This document shows, piece by piece, positions 43,300-51,688 of a stretch of 64,000 bases of DNA. The stretch is from Bacteroidota bacterium. Lineage in GTDB: Bacteria > Bacteroidota > Bacteroidia > AKYH767-A > 2013-40CM-41-45. Within the stretch, counting starts at the first letter, position 1; every line of letters starts with the position of its first letter. The notes beneath the pieces were generated by a model. That model was not told the origin of the DNA and did no database searches. It saw only the letters and a program-made list of their open reading frames with translations. The position numbers and the translations under genes are program-made. The DNA lies in contig JADJON010000001.1 of the NCBI GenBank assembly GCA_016713765.1, forward strand, positions 1,798,001 to 1,862,000, read 5' to 3'.

Positions 43300-43300
43300 A

Positions 43301-44107
43301 TCAGACAGCCACGCTGTGGTCGCGCAGGGCGTCGTTCAGGGATGTTTTCTTATCGGTACTTTCCTTGCGCTGTCCGATGATCAGGGCACAGGGTACCTGG
43401 TATTCTCCGGCAGGGAATCGCTTGGTGTAGGACCCTGGAATGACCACCGAGCGGGGAGGAACGTAGCCTTTGTATTCCACCGGTTCGGATCCTGTAACGT
43501 CGATGATTTTGGTCGACATGGTCAGTACCACGTTGGCACCGAGGACAGCTTCCTTGCCGACGCGGACACCTTCCACTACGATGCACCGTGATCCGATGAA
43601 GCAATTGTCTTCGATGATCACCGGAGCGGCTTGCACTGGCTCAAGAACGCCACCCAACCCGACGCCTCCACTCAGGTGCACGTGTTTCCCAACCTGAGCA
43701 CAGGAGCCGACAGTCGCCCAGGTATCCACCATGGTACCTTCGTCCACGTAAGCCCCGATGTTGACGTAAGACGGCATTAGAATGACGCCATGTGCCAGGA
43801 AGCTACCGTAACGGGCGACACCGTGCGGAACGACACGGACTCCAAGCTCCGCGTAGTAGCGTTTGAGCAACATCTTGTCGTGGAACTCCATCGGCCCGGC
43901 ATTCCAGGTTTCCATTTTCTGGATCGGGAAGTAGAGGATGACGGCTTTTTTCACCCAGTCGTGTACGATCCAACTGTCGCCCTGCGGTTCTGCGACACGC
44001 AGTATCCCTTTATCCAGGTGACCGATAACGGTCCGGATCGCTTCCTGCGTGGCAGGATCCTGTAAGAGCGAGCGGTTTTCCCAGGCCTTTTCGATGAGTT
44101 CGTGCAT
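43301..44107 (-). CDS. dapD: 2,3,4,5-Tetrahydropyridine-2,6-dicarboxylate N-succinyltransferase DapD
   Basis: A 268-residue enzyme of the succinylase branch of lysine and meso-diaminopimelate synthesis. An N-terminal helical domain (residues 1-95) is followed by left-handed beta-helix repeats: MPSYVNIGAYVDEGTMVDTW, VGSCAQVGKHVHLSGGVGLG, VIIEDNCFIGSRC. The conserved substrate-site segment is GVLEPVQAAPVII, and YTKRFPAGEYQVPCALIIG lies near the end. The length is normal. It leads a four-gene leftward operon and shares a compact divergent promoter region with ruvX. Confidence 0.95.
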   Translation of the reverse strand: MHELIEKAWENRSLLQDPATQEAIRTVIGHLDKGILRVAEPQGDSWIVHDWVKKAVILYFPIQKMETWNAGPMEFHDKMLLKRYYAELGVRVVPHGVARYGSFLAHGVILMPSYVNIGAYVDEGTMVDTWATVGSCAQVGKHVHLSGGVGLGGVLEPVQAAPVIIEDNCFIGSRCIVVEGVRVGKEAVLGANVVLTMSTKIIDVTGSEPVEYKGYVPPRSVVIPGSYTKRFPAGEYQVPCALIIGQRKESTDKKTSLNDALRDHSVAV

Positions 44108-44144
44108 ACCGAGCTTGGAATGGCAATAGGCCGATTCCCGGCCT

Positions 44145-44152
44145 CAAACATA
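44145..44152 (-). promoter_or_regulatory. Promoter -7 element of dapD
   Basis: The minus strand reads TATGTTTG, an exact TAnnTTTG match 37 bases before the ATG at 44107. TTCG, one mismatch from TTTG, lies 24 bases further upstream, leaving a 20-base spacer. Confidence 0.6.
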
Positions 44153-44174
44153 CGGCAAAGGGCTATCTTTGCCG
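44153..44174. repeat. 8-bp perfect inverted repeat in the dapD/ruvX divergent promoter region
   Basis: CGGCAAAG (44153-44160) and CTTTGCCG (44167-44174) are exact reverse complements around a 6-base centre. The right arm contains the TTTG of the ruvX promoter element and the left arm abuts the dapD element. It ends one base before the ruvX ATG, so a protein bound here would cover both promoters. Confidence 0.55.
44164..44171 (+). promoter_or_regulatory. Promoter -7 element of ruvX-def
   Basis: TATCTTTG, an exact TAnnTTTG match, ends only 4 bases before the ruvX ATG at 44176. If this is the promoter, the mRNA is leaderless or nearly so. Confidence 0.6.
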
Positions 44175-44175
44175 A

Positions 44176-44598
44176 ATGGGGCGGATCATTGGCATCGATT
44201 ACGGAACACGTCGAGTCGGACTGGCGGTCACCGACCCTCTGCAACTCATTGCAACTGACCTTGCCACGGTCGCCGAACAGGAGGCGATTAACTGGTTGAA
44301 GGATTACCTGAAGCGGGAAACGGTTGACCGGTTCGTGGTCGGGGAGCCCCGTCAAACGGATGGGAGTCCTTCGGAAACCGGACCGGCGGCTGATGCATTC
44401 GCGCAAAGATTGGCAAGAGCATTTCCCGACATACCGATCGACCGCTTCGATGAACGGTTTACTTCCCGGATGGCACAACAGGCAATTATTCAAAGTGGTG
44501 TACGCAAGAAGGGCCGACAGGATAAGGGGTTGGTCGACCGGGTAAGTGCTGTCATCTTGTTGCAGTCGTGGATGGAAGCCCGTAATTTCAAGGCCTGA
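44176..44598 (+). CDS. ruvX: RuvX/YqgF-type Holliday-junction resolvase-like nuclease
   Basis: A 140-residue RNase H-fold protein. The N-terminal GRIIGIDYGTRRVGLAV holds the first catalytic Asp. FVVGEPRQTDGSPSETG is the conserved loop, and DERFTSRMA and RKKGRQDKGLVDRVSAVILLQ supply the later acidic residues. Family members act in pre-16S rRNA 5' end processing and were first proposed as anti-termination or junction-resolving factors. It starts at the first ATG after its promoter. def follows after 3 bases and then a lipoprotein gene, in one operon. Confidence 0.93.
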   Translation: MGRIIGIDYGTRRVGLAVTDPLQLIATDLATVAEQEAINWLKDYLKRETVDRFVVGEPRQTDGSPSETGPAADAFAQRLARAFPDIPIDRFDERFTSRMAQQAIIQSGVRKKGRQDKGLVDRVSAVILLQSWMEARNFKA

Positions 44599-44601
44599 GA
44601 C

Positions 44602-45156
44602 ATGATACTACCCATTTACGCTTACGGCGATCCTGTATTGAAGAAGAAGGCGAGCCCCATCGAAAAAGACCATCCGGGCCTGAAAGAGTTGATCGCCAAT
44701 ATGTACGAAACGATGTACGCATCCCATGGCGTCGGTTTGGCTGCGCCTCAGATCGGCCTTTCCCTGCGCCTGTTTGTAACCGATGGGTCACCGTTTGAGG
44801 AGGATGAGGTAAAGGATTTTAAGCAGGTTTTCATCAATCCGCAGATCGTTGAGGAGGCGGGTGATCCCTGGAAATTCAATGAGGGTTGCCTGAGTATTCC
44901 ACACGTTCGGGAGGATGTCAGCCGAAAGGAGACCGTGTTGATCGAATATTACGACGAAGACTGGAATTTTCGGAGGGAACTCTTCTCCGGCCTTGCCGCC
45001 CGGATCATCCAACACGAATACGACCACATTGAAGGGGTGCTGTTTACCGACCGGATTTCACCGCTTCGACGCAGGTTGCTGAATAAGCGCCTAAGCGACA
45101 TCAGTAGTGGTAACGTCAAAGTCGATTACAAGATGCGTTTCCCTTCCCAACGATAA
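44602..45156 (+). CDS. def: Peptide deformylase
   Basis: A 184-residue Fe/Zn enzyme removing the formyl group from nascent N-terminal methionine. All three motifs are intact: HGVGLAAPQIG (motif I), EGCLSIPHVRED (motif II with metal-binding Cys) and QHEYDHIEGVLF (motif III, HExxH). The C-terminal extension (LLNKRLSDISSGNVKVDYKM) is typical of the phylum. It begins 3 bases after ruvX. Confidence 0.96.
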   Translation: MILPIYAYGDPVLKKKASPIEKDHPGLKELIANMYETMYASHGVGLAAPQIGLSLRLFVTDGSPFEEDEVKDFKQVFINPQIVEEAGDPWKFNEGCLSIPHVREDVSRKETVLIEYYDEDWNFRRELFSGLAARIIQHEYDHIEGVLFTDRISPLRRRLLNKRLSDISSGNVKVDYKMRFPSQR

Positions 45157-45164
45157 TTGAAAAA

Positions 45165-45701
45165 ATGCGCGGGTATTCTCTCTTGATTTCTTTCTGCTTC
45201 CTGCTGCTGCAGGCTTGTACGTCACCCCAGCAAAAGTTACGGGACGCAATTGCGGCAGGTGAGCAAAGACTGATCAACGATTCGACACGTTTGCCGGATC
45301 TGGCCATGGCCGAAAAGGTGTCGCATCTGTATGTTCAATACGCGAACGAGTATAAGGACGATACCCTTTCGGCGGAATACCTCTTCCGGGCTGGAGATCT
45401 TGCAAACGGTATGCGTCACTTCGATGATGCGGTGACCTACTATCGGCGACTTCGCACCGAATATCCGCAGCACCGGAAGGTCGCTGCCGCCTTGTTCATG
45501 GAGGCGTTCAATTTACAGACGGGCTTGAACCGTAATGAAGAAGCGCGGACCTGCTACCTGGAATTCCTGGCGAAGTATCCGTCGCATCCGATGGCCGAAG
45601 CAGCCCGCTTGTCAGTAGATCAGATCAATTCCGGCTTGTCGGATGAGGAGCTCGTGCGCATGTTCGAGGCGAAAAACGACTCGCTGGCTGCAGGGAAATA
45701 A
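45165..45701 (+). CDS. TPR-like lipoprotein
   Basis: A 178-residue protein with a lipoprotein signal peptide (SLLISFCFLLLQAC; acylated Cys about residue 18). The mature part is helical, with tetratricopeptide-like repeats (SAEYLFRAGDLANGMRHFDD, AVTYYRRLRTEYPQHRKV, EARTCYLEFLAKYPSHPMAE). It resembles part of BamD-like or TolA-associated TPR lipoproteins but is shorter, so no function is assigned. It starts 8 bases after def and its stop is 2 bases from that of the convergent cdaA. Confidence 0.8.
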   Translation: MRGYSLLISFCFLLLQACTSPQQKLRDAIAAGEQRLINDSTRLPDLAMAEKVSHLYVQYANEYKDDTLSAEYLFRAGDLANGMRHFDDAVTYYRRLRTEYPQHRKVAAALFMEAFNLQTGLNRNEEARTCYLEFLAKYPSHPMAEAARLSVDQINSGLSDEELVRMFEAKNDSLAAGK

Positions 45702-45703
45702 GT

Positions 45704-46507
45704 TCAGGTCTCGGCTCCGAAATCTTCCAGCATCGCTTTTTCGAGTTCCTCCAGGCTCACGTTGATGCGGATCTGACCTTCTTTGGCTATCGAGATTTCC
45801 CCGGTTTCTTCAGAGACGACCAGCGCGAGTGCATCGCTATGCTCCGAGATGCCGATCGCCGCGCGATGACGCATTCCCAGATGAGCAGGTAGTTCTACGT
45901 TTTCCGTGACCGGTAATACGCATCGAGCGGCTTTGATCTTGTTGTTGACCACGATAATGGCGCCGTCGTGCAGGGGGGAATTTTTGAAAAACACGCTCTC
46001 AATCAGGCGTTGGGATATCTCCGCGTCGATGAGGTCGCCGGTGTTCGCATAGTACTTGAGTTCGGAGGACTTCGCCAACACGATGATGGCGCCGGTCCTG
46101 TCTTTCGACATCTGCCTGCAGGCCTTGACGATCGCGGAAATGTCGAGGGGCGTCCGTTGGGTTTGCCAGTTCCAGGGCAGCAGTTGCCGGGTAAAAGGCG
46201 ACTTGGCGAGGATGTTATTCGTGCCGAGGACGACGAGGAAGCGGCGTATCTCCTGTTGGAAGACGATGATCAGCGCGATGAATCCGAGGCTGATGAATTG
46301 TCCCAGGATCGTTCCCAACAGTTCCATGTTGAGCACCTTCACACAGATCCAGTACAAGGCATATACCGTCAGCAATCCGATGAAGATGTTGATGGCGACA
46401 CCGCCGCGCAGCAGATGGTAGAGTTTGTACAGTAAAAAAGTCACGATCCCGATATCGATCAGGTCGATCAGGCGGACGGTCAGAAAGCCGATCTTGAAAA
46501 GGTCCAT
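45704..46507 (-). CDS. cdaA: Diadenylate cyclase CdaA
   Basis: A 267-residue membrane enzyme making cyclic di-AMP from two ATP. Three hydrophobic helices (residues about 12-85) are followed by the DisA_N cyclase domain. The conserved residues are present: SPLHDGAIIVVNNKI (DGA motif) and LGMRHRAAIGISEHSDAL (RHR motif), then VVSEETGEISIAKEG. Cyclic di-AMP controls potassium and cell-envelope homeostasis in many bacteria. It lies 71 bases downstream of folP on the same strand, a pairing that recurs in Bacteroidota. Confidence 0.95.
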   Translation of the reverse strand: MDLFKIGFLTVRLIDLIDIGIVTFLLYKLYHLLRGGVAINIFIGLLTVYALYWICVKVLNMELLGTILGQFISLGFIALIIVFQQEIRRFLVVLGTNNILAKSPFTRQLLPWNWQTQRTPLDISAIVKACRQMSKDRTGAIIVLAKSSELKYYANTGDLIDAEISQRLIESVFFKNSPLHDGAIIVVNNKIKAARCVLPVTENVELPAHLGMRHRAAIGISEHSDALALVVSEETGEISIAKEGQIRINVSLEELEKAMLEDFGAET

Positions 46508-46578
46508 GGCGCTGAACGAATTTCGGAATTATTACGGAATCGGAATTCGACTACCGGAAGTGTTATGAACCGTTCGGT

Positions 46579-47421
46579 TCAGGCGCCAGCCGGTGAACAG
46601 TAGCGCTCGAATAGACGGATCGCTTCAACAGCTTCCCGGACATCGTGCACCCGCAGGATCTTCGCGCCTCCGGTCAATGCCAGCGTATTCAGAACAGTCG
46701 TGCCGTTCAGCGCCTGCTCCGCAGTGGTGCCCAGGACCTTGTTTACCATACTTTTTCGGGATAGCCCCACCAGTAAAGGCGCGTCCAGCACGCGAAACGC
46801 GTCCAGATTCCGAAGCAAGGTGTAATTATGCGAGAGGTCTTTGCCGAAACCGAAACCCGGGTCAACGATCACATCCGGAACTCCCGATTGCCGGAGCCGG
46901 TCGATGCCTTCTGCAAGGTGGCGGATGACTTCTGCTGTAACATCCCGGTATTCGGGTGATCGTTGCATCGACTTCGGTGTGCCTTGCATGTGCATGAGCA
47001 CATAGGGAACCTTAAGACGACCGATGGTGGAGAACATGGCCGCGTCCAGTTGGCCTCCGGAAACATCGTTGATTATATCGGCTCCCTTAGCAACGGCGCG
47101 CTCAGCGACTGAAGCGTAAAAGGTATCGATGGACAGGATCGCTTCGGGGAAATTTCCGCGAATCAGTTCCAGAGCAGGGGAGAGGCGAGACCACTCGGTC
47201 TCGGCATCGAGCAGGTCGGCTCCTGGCCGGGTAGATTGCGCGCCAAGGTCCAGGATGGCCGCCCCTTCTCGTAGGTGCCGCCCGACCAAGTCCAGGATCG
47301 CTTCCTGTTCACTTACCCGGCTGGCAAGGTGGAAGGAGTCCGGTGTCAGGTTCACAATCCCCATGACCACCGGTGTTGATAATTCTAAAAGCCTTCCGGA
47401 GACGTTTAACCGGTACTTCAT
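46579..47421 (-). CDS. folP: Dihydropteroate synthase
   Basis: A 280-residue TIM-barrel enzyme condensing p-aminobenzoate with hydroxymethyl-dihydropterin diphosphate in folate synthesis. Motifs: VMGIVNLTPDSFH, ILDLGAQSTRPGADLLDAE, DIINDVSGGQLD, VPYVLMHMQGTPKSMQ, VIVDPGFGFGKDLSHNYTLL, PLLVGLSRKSMV and RVHDVREAVEAIRLF. It is divergent from the DUF1599 gene. A 15-base palindrome lies in the gap between them. Confidence 0.96.
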   Translation of the reverse strand: MKYRLNVSGRLLELSTPVVMGIVNLTPDSFHLASRVSEQEAILDLVGRHLREGAAILDLGAQSTRPGADLLDAETEWSRLSPALELIRGNFPEAILSIDTFYASVAERAVAKGADIINDVSGGQLDAAMFSTIGRLKVPYVLMHMQGTPKSMQRSPEYRDVTAEVIRHLAEGIDRLRQSGVPDVIVDPGFGFGKDLSHNYTLLRNLDAFRVLDAPLLVGLSRKSMVNKVLGTTAEQALNGTTVLNTLALTGGAKILRVHDVREAVEAIRLFERYCSPAGA

Positions 47422-47462
47422 CGTTTAAGCCTTATCTTCGTATTCACGAGTTAGTTATAAAT

Positions 47463-47477
47463 TATTGATAATCAATA
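47463..47477. repeat. 15-base palindrome between folP and the DUF1599 gene
   Basis: TATTGAT-A-ATCAATA: two perfect 7-base arms around one central base, in an otherwise AT-rich divergent gap of 115 bases. Size and symmetry fit a dimeric repressor site. No regulator is encoded nearby. Confidence 0.4.
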
Positions 47478-47536
47478 CATTGACGAAGGTTGAGTCTTTA
47501 GTCCCCAACTCAGTTCACCGAACTACCGGAAAGCCG

Positions 47537-48082
47537 ATGATCACAGAAACCTCCCGGCAGTACGACGCGGTCGTTGCTCGTTGCAAAGATATTTTTCTGA
47601 AGAAGATGAAAGACTACGGGACCGCCTGGCGGATCCTGCGGGTTCCATCCATCACGGACCAGATCTTCATCAAGGCGCAACGCATCCGCAGTATCGAGGA
47701 AAAAGGTACGCAACGGGTCGATGACGGCATTGACCAGGAGTTCATCGGTATCATCAATTACGCGGTCATCGCGCTGATCCAATTGGAACTGGGGGTCAAT
47801 GATGAGACCAACATGCTTGAACAGGATGTGGTGAAGCGGTTCGATGAACAGGTACGGACAGCCAAGCGGCTGATGGAAGACAAGAACCACGACTACGGCG
47901 AAGCCTGGCGGGGAATGCGAACCAGTTCCATGACCGACCTGATTTTGATGAAGCTCTTGCGCATCAAGCAGATCGAAGACAATCGGGGACAAACCCTCAT
48001 CTCGGAAGGCATCGCCGCGAATTACCACGACATCATCAACTACGCCGTGTTCGCCATGATCAAACTGGCGGAGCCGGCCTGA
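47537..48082 (+). CDS. DUF1599 domain protein with internal duplication
   Basis: A 181-residue all-helical cytoplasmic protein starting at the ATG at 47537 (MITETSRQYDAVV); the open frame to 47465 runs across the palindrome. It consists of two tandem copies of one unit: KMKDYGTAWRILRVPSITDQ...QRIRSIEEKG...GIINYAVIALIQLE, and KNHDYGEAWRGMRTSSMTDL...LRIKQIEDNRG...DIINYAVFAMIKL. The DYGxAWR and (I/D)IINYAV(I/F)A(L/M)I cores repeat about 93 residues apart. The biochemical activity is not established. It precedes the BT_3928-type gene by 48 bases on the same strand. Confidence 0.88.
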   Translation: MITETSRQYDAVVARCKDIFLKKMKDYGTAWRILRVPSITDQIFIKAQRIRSIEEKGTQRVDDGIDQEFIGIINYAVIALIQLELGVNDETNMLEQDVVKRFDEQVRTAKRLMEDKNHDYGEAWRGMRTSSMTDLILMKLLRIKQIEDNRGQTLISEGIAANYHDIINYAVFAMIKLAEPA

Positions 48083-48130
48083 TCACTGTTGCATATCCAT
48101 TCATCGATTCAACTATAGCAATCACCGATC

Positions 48131-49249
48131 ATGAAAGTACTGGCCCAGATCTCCCGCGTCTTCGTCGGCATTCTTTTCATCATCTCCGGGTTCATTAAGG
48201 CGAATGACCCCTTGGGCTTCTCCTACAAGCTCGACGAGTACTTCCAGGTCTTTCATATGCCCTGGCTGAGCGCGGTTTCGCTGGCGTTGGCCATCGGTAT
48301 TTGCGCGTTTGAGATCGGTCTGGGTGTCGCGTTGCTGCTAGGCGCGAAAATGCGATTCACCGCATGGTCGCTGCTGCTCATGATCGTCTTCTTTACTTTC
48401 CTGACGTTCTATTCCTGGAAATTCGACGTCGTCAAGGACTGCGGTTGTTTCGGTGACGCATTGCACCTCAAGCCGTTCGAGTCGTTCATGAAGGATGTCA
48501 TTCTCTTCGTCTTGATTCTGTTCATCTTCATCAAACGGAATGAAATCAAGCCCTTGTTTGGTGAGAGCGGTTCTACCTGGCTGGCGTATGCCGGCTTTGT
48601 TGCTTCCCTCACTTTTTCCATCTACTGTTACCGGCACCTGCCCATGATCGATTTCCGTCCTTACGCGATCGGGAAGAGCATTCCGGAAGGCATGAAACTC
48701 CCGCCCAACGCAGTAACCGATAGCGTGGTCATGGTCTTCATTTATGAGAAGGACGGGAAAAGGATGGAACTGTCCATGGATCAGATCAGCGGAATCGACA
48801 GCACCTACAAGTTTGTTGACCGGACCGACAAGGTCATCCGCGAAGGTGACAAGGCGCCGATCCATGATTTCTCCATTGTTTCAGCGGATGGAACCGACGT
48901 GACAGCGGATGTGCTGAGCATGGACCGTGTCTTCCTGCTGGTCGCATATGACCTGGAGAAATCCGATGAAGACGCTCAGAGCAGGATCAACGATTTTGTC
49001 GCCTTGTCTCAGAAAGCAGGCGTGGAGTTCATCGGGCTCACGTCCAGCGCACCTGCTACGGTTGATGCCTTCAAGAAAAAGCACCATTCGGCTTTCGAAT
49101 ATTATTTCACGGATGGAACTACCCTGAAGACCATGATACGTTCGAACCCCGGCCTACTATTATTGAAAAAGGGTACAGTTGCGGCCATGTGGCATCACAA
49201 CGATTTGCCGGCATTCGACGAGGTCAATTCGATGTATCTGTCAAAATAA
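48131..49249 (+). CDS. BT_3928-family membrane protein (DoxX-like, with thioredoxin-fold C-terminus)
   Basis: A 372-residue protein. The first 165 residues hold about four membrane helices in a DoxX/MauE-like arrangement (ISGFIKANDPLGFSYKLDEY near the start, KDCGCFGDALHLKPFESFMKD with a Cys pair). The remainder is soluble and thioredoxin-like in pattern (VFLLVAYDLEKSDEDAQSRI, LLLLKKGTVAAMWHHNDLP) but lacks a CxxC active site. The CGCFGD loop recalls redox membrane proteins such as MauE. Function unknown, though the gene is widely conserved in Bacteroidota beside folP and DUF1599 genes, as here. Confidence 0.87.
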   Translation: MKVLAQISRVFVGILFIISGFIKANDPLGFSYKLDEYFQVFHMPWLSAVSLALAIGICAFEIGLGVALLLGAKMRFTAWSLLLMIVFFTFLTFYSWKFDVVKDCGCFGDALHLKPFESFMKDVILFVLILFIFIKRNEIKPLFGESGSTWLAYAGFVASLTFSIYCYRHLPMIDFRPYAIGKSIPEGMKLPPNAVTDSVVMVFIYEKDGKRMELSMDQISGIDSTYKFVDRTDKVIREGDKAPIHDFSIVSADGTDVTADVLSMDRVFLLVAYDLEKSDEDAQSRINDFVALSQKAGVEFIGLTSSAPATVDAFKKKHHSAFEYYFTDGTTLKTMIRSNPGLLLLKKGTVAAMWHHNDLPAFDEVNSMYLSK

Positions 49250-49264
49250 TTCAGGCAGCCACGT

Positions 49265-49978
49265 TCAGCTTTCTTCGCTCAGCGACCTGCTGAAATAATT
49301 CCAGACAGCATCGTCGGGCGGCTGAGCCGTCAGGATGATCTCTTCCTTTTTTACCGGGTGCAGGAATACCAACCGGCGGGCATGGAGATGGATCGAGCCG
49401 TTCTCATTGGTTCGCTCAGCGCCGTACTTGACGTCACCTTTTATCGGACATCCCATGGTTGAAAGCTGGACTCGGATCTGATGGTGCCTTCCGGTATGCG
49501 GTAAAACTTCCAGCAAGTAATAGTGGTCGGATTTTCCGAGTAGCCGGTAATCCAGCCAGGCTCGCGACGAACCCGGAACCTCTTGCGCGTAGGCGCGGCT
49601 CTTGTTGTTTTTCTCGTCTTTCTTCAGATAATGGATCAAGGAGCCGGATGCTTGCGGTGGTGCGGTACGAACCACCGCCCAGTAGGTTTTTTGGGTACGG
49701 CGTTCCCGGAAGAGTTCATTCATCCTGGCCAGGGCCTTGGAGGTGCGAGCAAAAACCACAACACCACTCACCGGCCTGTCCAGCCGATGCACAACCCCCA
49801 GGAAGACCTCTCCGGGCTTCTTGTATTTCTCCTTGATGTAGGCTTTGAGCAGATCGCCCAACGGCGCGTCGCCGGTCTTGTCGCCTTGTACAATGTCGCC
49901 GGGGCGTTTGTTGACCGCGATCAGGTGATTGTCTTCGTAGAGGATCTCCGGAAGTCCTGTACGCTCAGTACTGCTCAT
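49265..49978 (-). CDS. RluA-family pseudouridine synthase
   Basis: A 237-residue RNA pseudouridine synthase. The catalytic segment is [18 protein letters not shown] (Asp of HRLD). [26 protein letters not shown] and [11 protein letters not shown] are the further conserved blocks. No S4 domain is present, so it is a short form. The target RNA (23S rRNA or tRNA) cannot be assigned. Its first 14 bases overlap the panB 3' end. Confidence 0.93.
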   Translation of the reverse strand: MSSTERTGLPEILYEDNHLIAVNKRPGDIVQGDKTGDAPLGDLLKAYIKEKYKKPGEVFLGVVHRLDRPVSGVVVFARTSKALARMNELFRERRTQKTYWAVVRTAPPQASGSLIHYLKKDEKNNKSRAYAQEVPGSSRAWLDYRLLGKSDHYYLLEVLPHTGRHHQIRVQLSTMGCPIKGDVKYGAERTNENGSIHLHARRLVFLHPVKKEEIILTAQPPDDAVWNYFSRSLSEES

Positions 49979-50786
49979 GCTTGTTCGGGAAATCCTTCGA
50001 CTTTACATCGCTGATGTAGCGCTCGGTGGCTGCTTTGATATCGTCGTACAGGTTCATGTATCGGCGGAGGAATCGCGGACTGAACTCGTGGGTGATACCC
50101 AGCATATCGTGCAAGACCAGGACCTGTCCGTCCACACCGGCTCCGGCACCGATACCGATGATCGGAATTTTCACCTCGGCTGCCACACGCGCCGCGAGTT
50201 GAGCAGGTATCTTTTCAAGCACGATGGCAAAGCAGCCCGATTCGGCCAGGATGTGCGCGTCTTCGATGAGCCGTTGAGCCTCGGTATCTTCCTTGGCCCG
50301 CACGACGTAGGTGCCGAATTTGTAAATGGACTGTGGGGTCAGTCCCAGGTGGCCCATCACGGGCACACCCGCCGTCAGGATGCGTTCGATGCTTTCTTTC
50401 ACTTCACGACCGCCTTCCAGCTTCACGGCATGTGCGCCGGATTCCTTCATGATGCGGATCGAAGAGTTGAGGGCTTCCTTCGAATTTCCCTGATAGGATC
50501 CGAAGGGGAGGTCGACGACTACCAAAGCCCGGCTGACGGCACGAACCACCGAGGCCGCGTGATAGATCATCTCGTTGAGCGTGATGGGCAGGGTGGTCTC
50601 GTAGCCTGCCATGACGTTCGAGGCGGAATCGCCTACCAGCACCACATCGATCCCGGCTGCGTCGATGATGCGCGCCATGGAATAGTCGTAGGCGGTCAGC
50701 ATGGAGATTTTTTCTCCCCGCCGCTTCATTTCCTGCAGGACGTGTGTAGTGATCTTTTTTTCTTCGGAAGATTGTGCTGAAGACAT
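49965..50786 (-). CDS. panB: 3-Methyl-2-oxobutanoate hydroxymethyltransferase PanB
   Basis: A 273-residue TIM-barrel enzyme transferring a hydroxymethyl group from methylene-tetrahydrofolate to ketoisovalerate, the first step of pantothenate synthesis. Motifs: [78 protein letters not shown], and [18 protein letters not shown]. Length normal. It shares direction and overlapping ends with the RluA-type gene, and follows the laminin-G-like gene by 12 bases. Confidence 0.96.
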   Translation of the reverse strand: MSSAQSSEEKKITTHVLQEMKRRGEKISMLTAYDYSMARIIDAAGIDVVLVGDSASNVMAGYETTLPITLNEMIYHAASVVRAVSRALVVVDLPFGSYQGNSKEALNSSIRIMKESGAHAVKLEGGREVKESIERILTAGVPVMGHLGLTPQSIYKFGTYVVRAKEDTEAQRLIEDAHILAESGCFAIVLEKIPAQLAARVAAEVKIPIIGIGAGAGVDGQVLVLHDMLGITHEFSPRFLRRYMNLYDDIKAATERYISDVKSKDFPNKHEQY

Positions 50787-50798
50787 GGGGGGAGGGTG

Positions 50799-51632
50799 TT
50801 ATTCCTGGTGACCGTTGTTGAGCGGTTTCTTGATGACCGGTTTAGCTTGTCGGCAACGCTGAAGGGAGTCGCGCAGCGCCTGGTTCTCCTTTTTCAGGTG
50901 TGCCAGCTCTTCCTGCAGTCGGATTGGGTCGTCGGCGGCCACTGGTAAGACGATGATCGGTTCTTCGTTCTGGTCCGGTGTGCGCACATCGATCCAGTCG
51001 ACGCGACCGCTGGAGTTCGGCCCGATCGCAATTCCAAAATCCCCGCCGAAGTATTGCGGTTCGGAAAACGAGGTAACGAACTGACCGTTAATATAGACAT
51101 CATAATTGCGGTCTGCCGTGCGTACCTGAATGGTATTCCAGGTGCTTTTCCCGTTTAGCCATTCGCACTTTGTCCATCCCAGGTTGCGGTTATCGCCCGT
51201 TAACAACCGATAGCTGACTCCGACCAGTTGTCGGATGCGGTATTCCTTTCGTGCGTTCAATTCGAGGGTGAATCCGCCGTTACCGGAAGGCTGTGCCATA
51301 AAGATCAGTCCGATACCCGACTCCGGATCGGTACCGTCATCGATCCGCAGCGATGCGGTCAGGCTGAACGGAGCCTGGATGTTTTTAAGCGATGGGAAAG
51401 AAGAGTAGGAGCCACTCGACTTCCGCTGAAGGATGTACTCGCCTTTTTGGAGCAACAGTAAGTTGCTGGCATTCGACAATTCCTTCCAGTGGCCGCTATC
51501 CGAGACAAAATCATCGCGGAAGAAGGTCTTGGGAAAATCCAGACGGACCTTTTGGCCATTAACATCCGCGATCGTAAAGCGGTATGTTAATGCGGTAACC
51601 GTCATGGCCATGTAAAAGAGCCGGTAGCGCAT
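50799..51632 (-). CDS. Secreted laminin-G/concanavalin-like protein with C-terminal coiled coil
   Basis: A 277-residue protein of unknown function. A hydrophobic N-terminus (LFYMAMTVTALTYRF) could be a signal peptide. Residues 35-220 have the jelly-roll strand pattern of laminin-G/3-keto-disaccharide-hydrolase-like domains (FFRDDFVSDSGHWKEL, GIGLIFMAQPSGNGGFTLEL, NYDVYINGQFVTSF, DFGIAIGPNSSGRVDWIDV). A linker then leads to a short coiled coil (RLQEELAHLKKENQALRDSL) and a basic tail. Glycan binding is the obvious guess but no ligand residues are identifiable. Its promoter element ends just 4 bases before the ATG. Confidence 0.72.
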   Translation of the reverse strand: MRYRLFYMAMTVTALTYRFTIADVNGQKVRLDFPKTFFRDDFVSDSGHWKELSNASNLLLLQKGEYILQRKSSGSYSSFPSLKNIQAPFSLTASLRIDDGTDPESGIGLIFMAQPSGNGGFTLELNARKEYRIRQLVGVSYRLLTGDNRNLGWTKCEWLNGKSTWNTIQVRTADRNYDVYINGQFVTSFSEPQYFGGDFGIAIGPNSSGRVDWIDVRTPDQNEEPIIVLPVAADDPIRLQEELAHLKKENQALRDSLQRCRQAKPVIKKPLNNGHQE

Positions 51633-51636
51633 GCTA

Positions 51637-51644
51637 CAAACCTA
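51637..51644 (-). promoter_or_regulatory. Promoter -7 element of the laminin-G-like gene
   Basis: The minus strand reads TAGGTTTG, an exact TAnnTTTG match ending 4 bases before the ATG at 51632, predicting a leaderless message. TTTC lies 21 bases further upstream as a possible -33 box. Confidence 0.55.
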
Positions 51645-51674
51645 CGAATTCATTTCCTGTTCCATGAAAAACGG

Positions 51675-51682
51675 TAGTTTTG
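51675..51682 (+). promoter_or_regulatory. Promoter -7 element of the DUF4249-like lipoprotein gene
   Basis: TAGTTTTG is an exact TAnnTTTG match ending 6 bases before the ATG at 51689. It lies only 30 bases from the opposing element at 51637, so the two divergent promoters overlap. Confidence 0.55.
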
Positions 51683-51688
51683 CGAAGA

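Noticed and set aside
49977..50780. 267-residue plus-strand frame opposite panB
   Set aside because: Exact shadow of panB on the other strand; panB has all its motifs.
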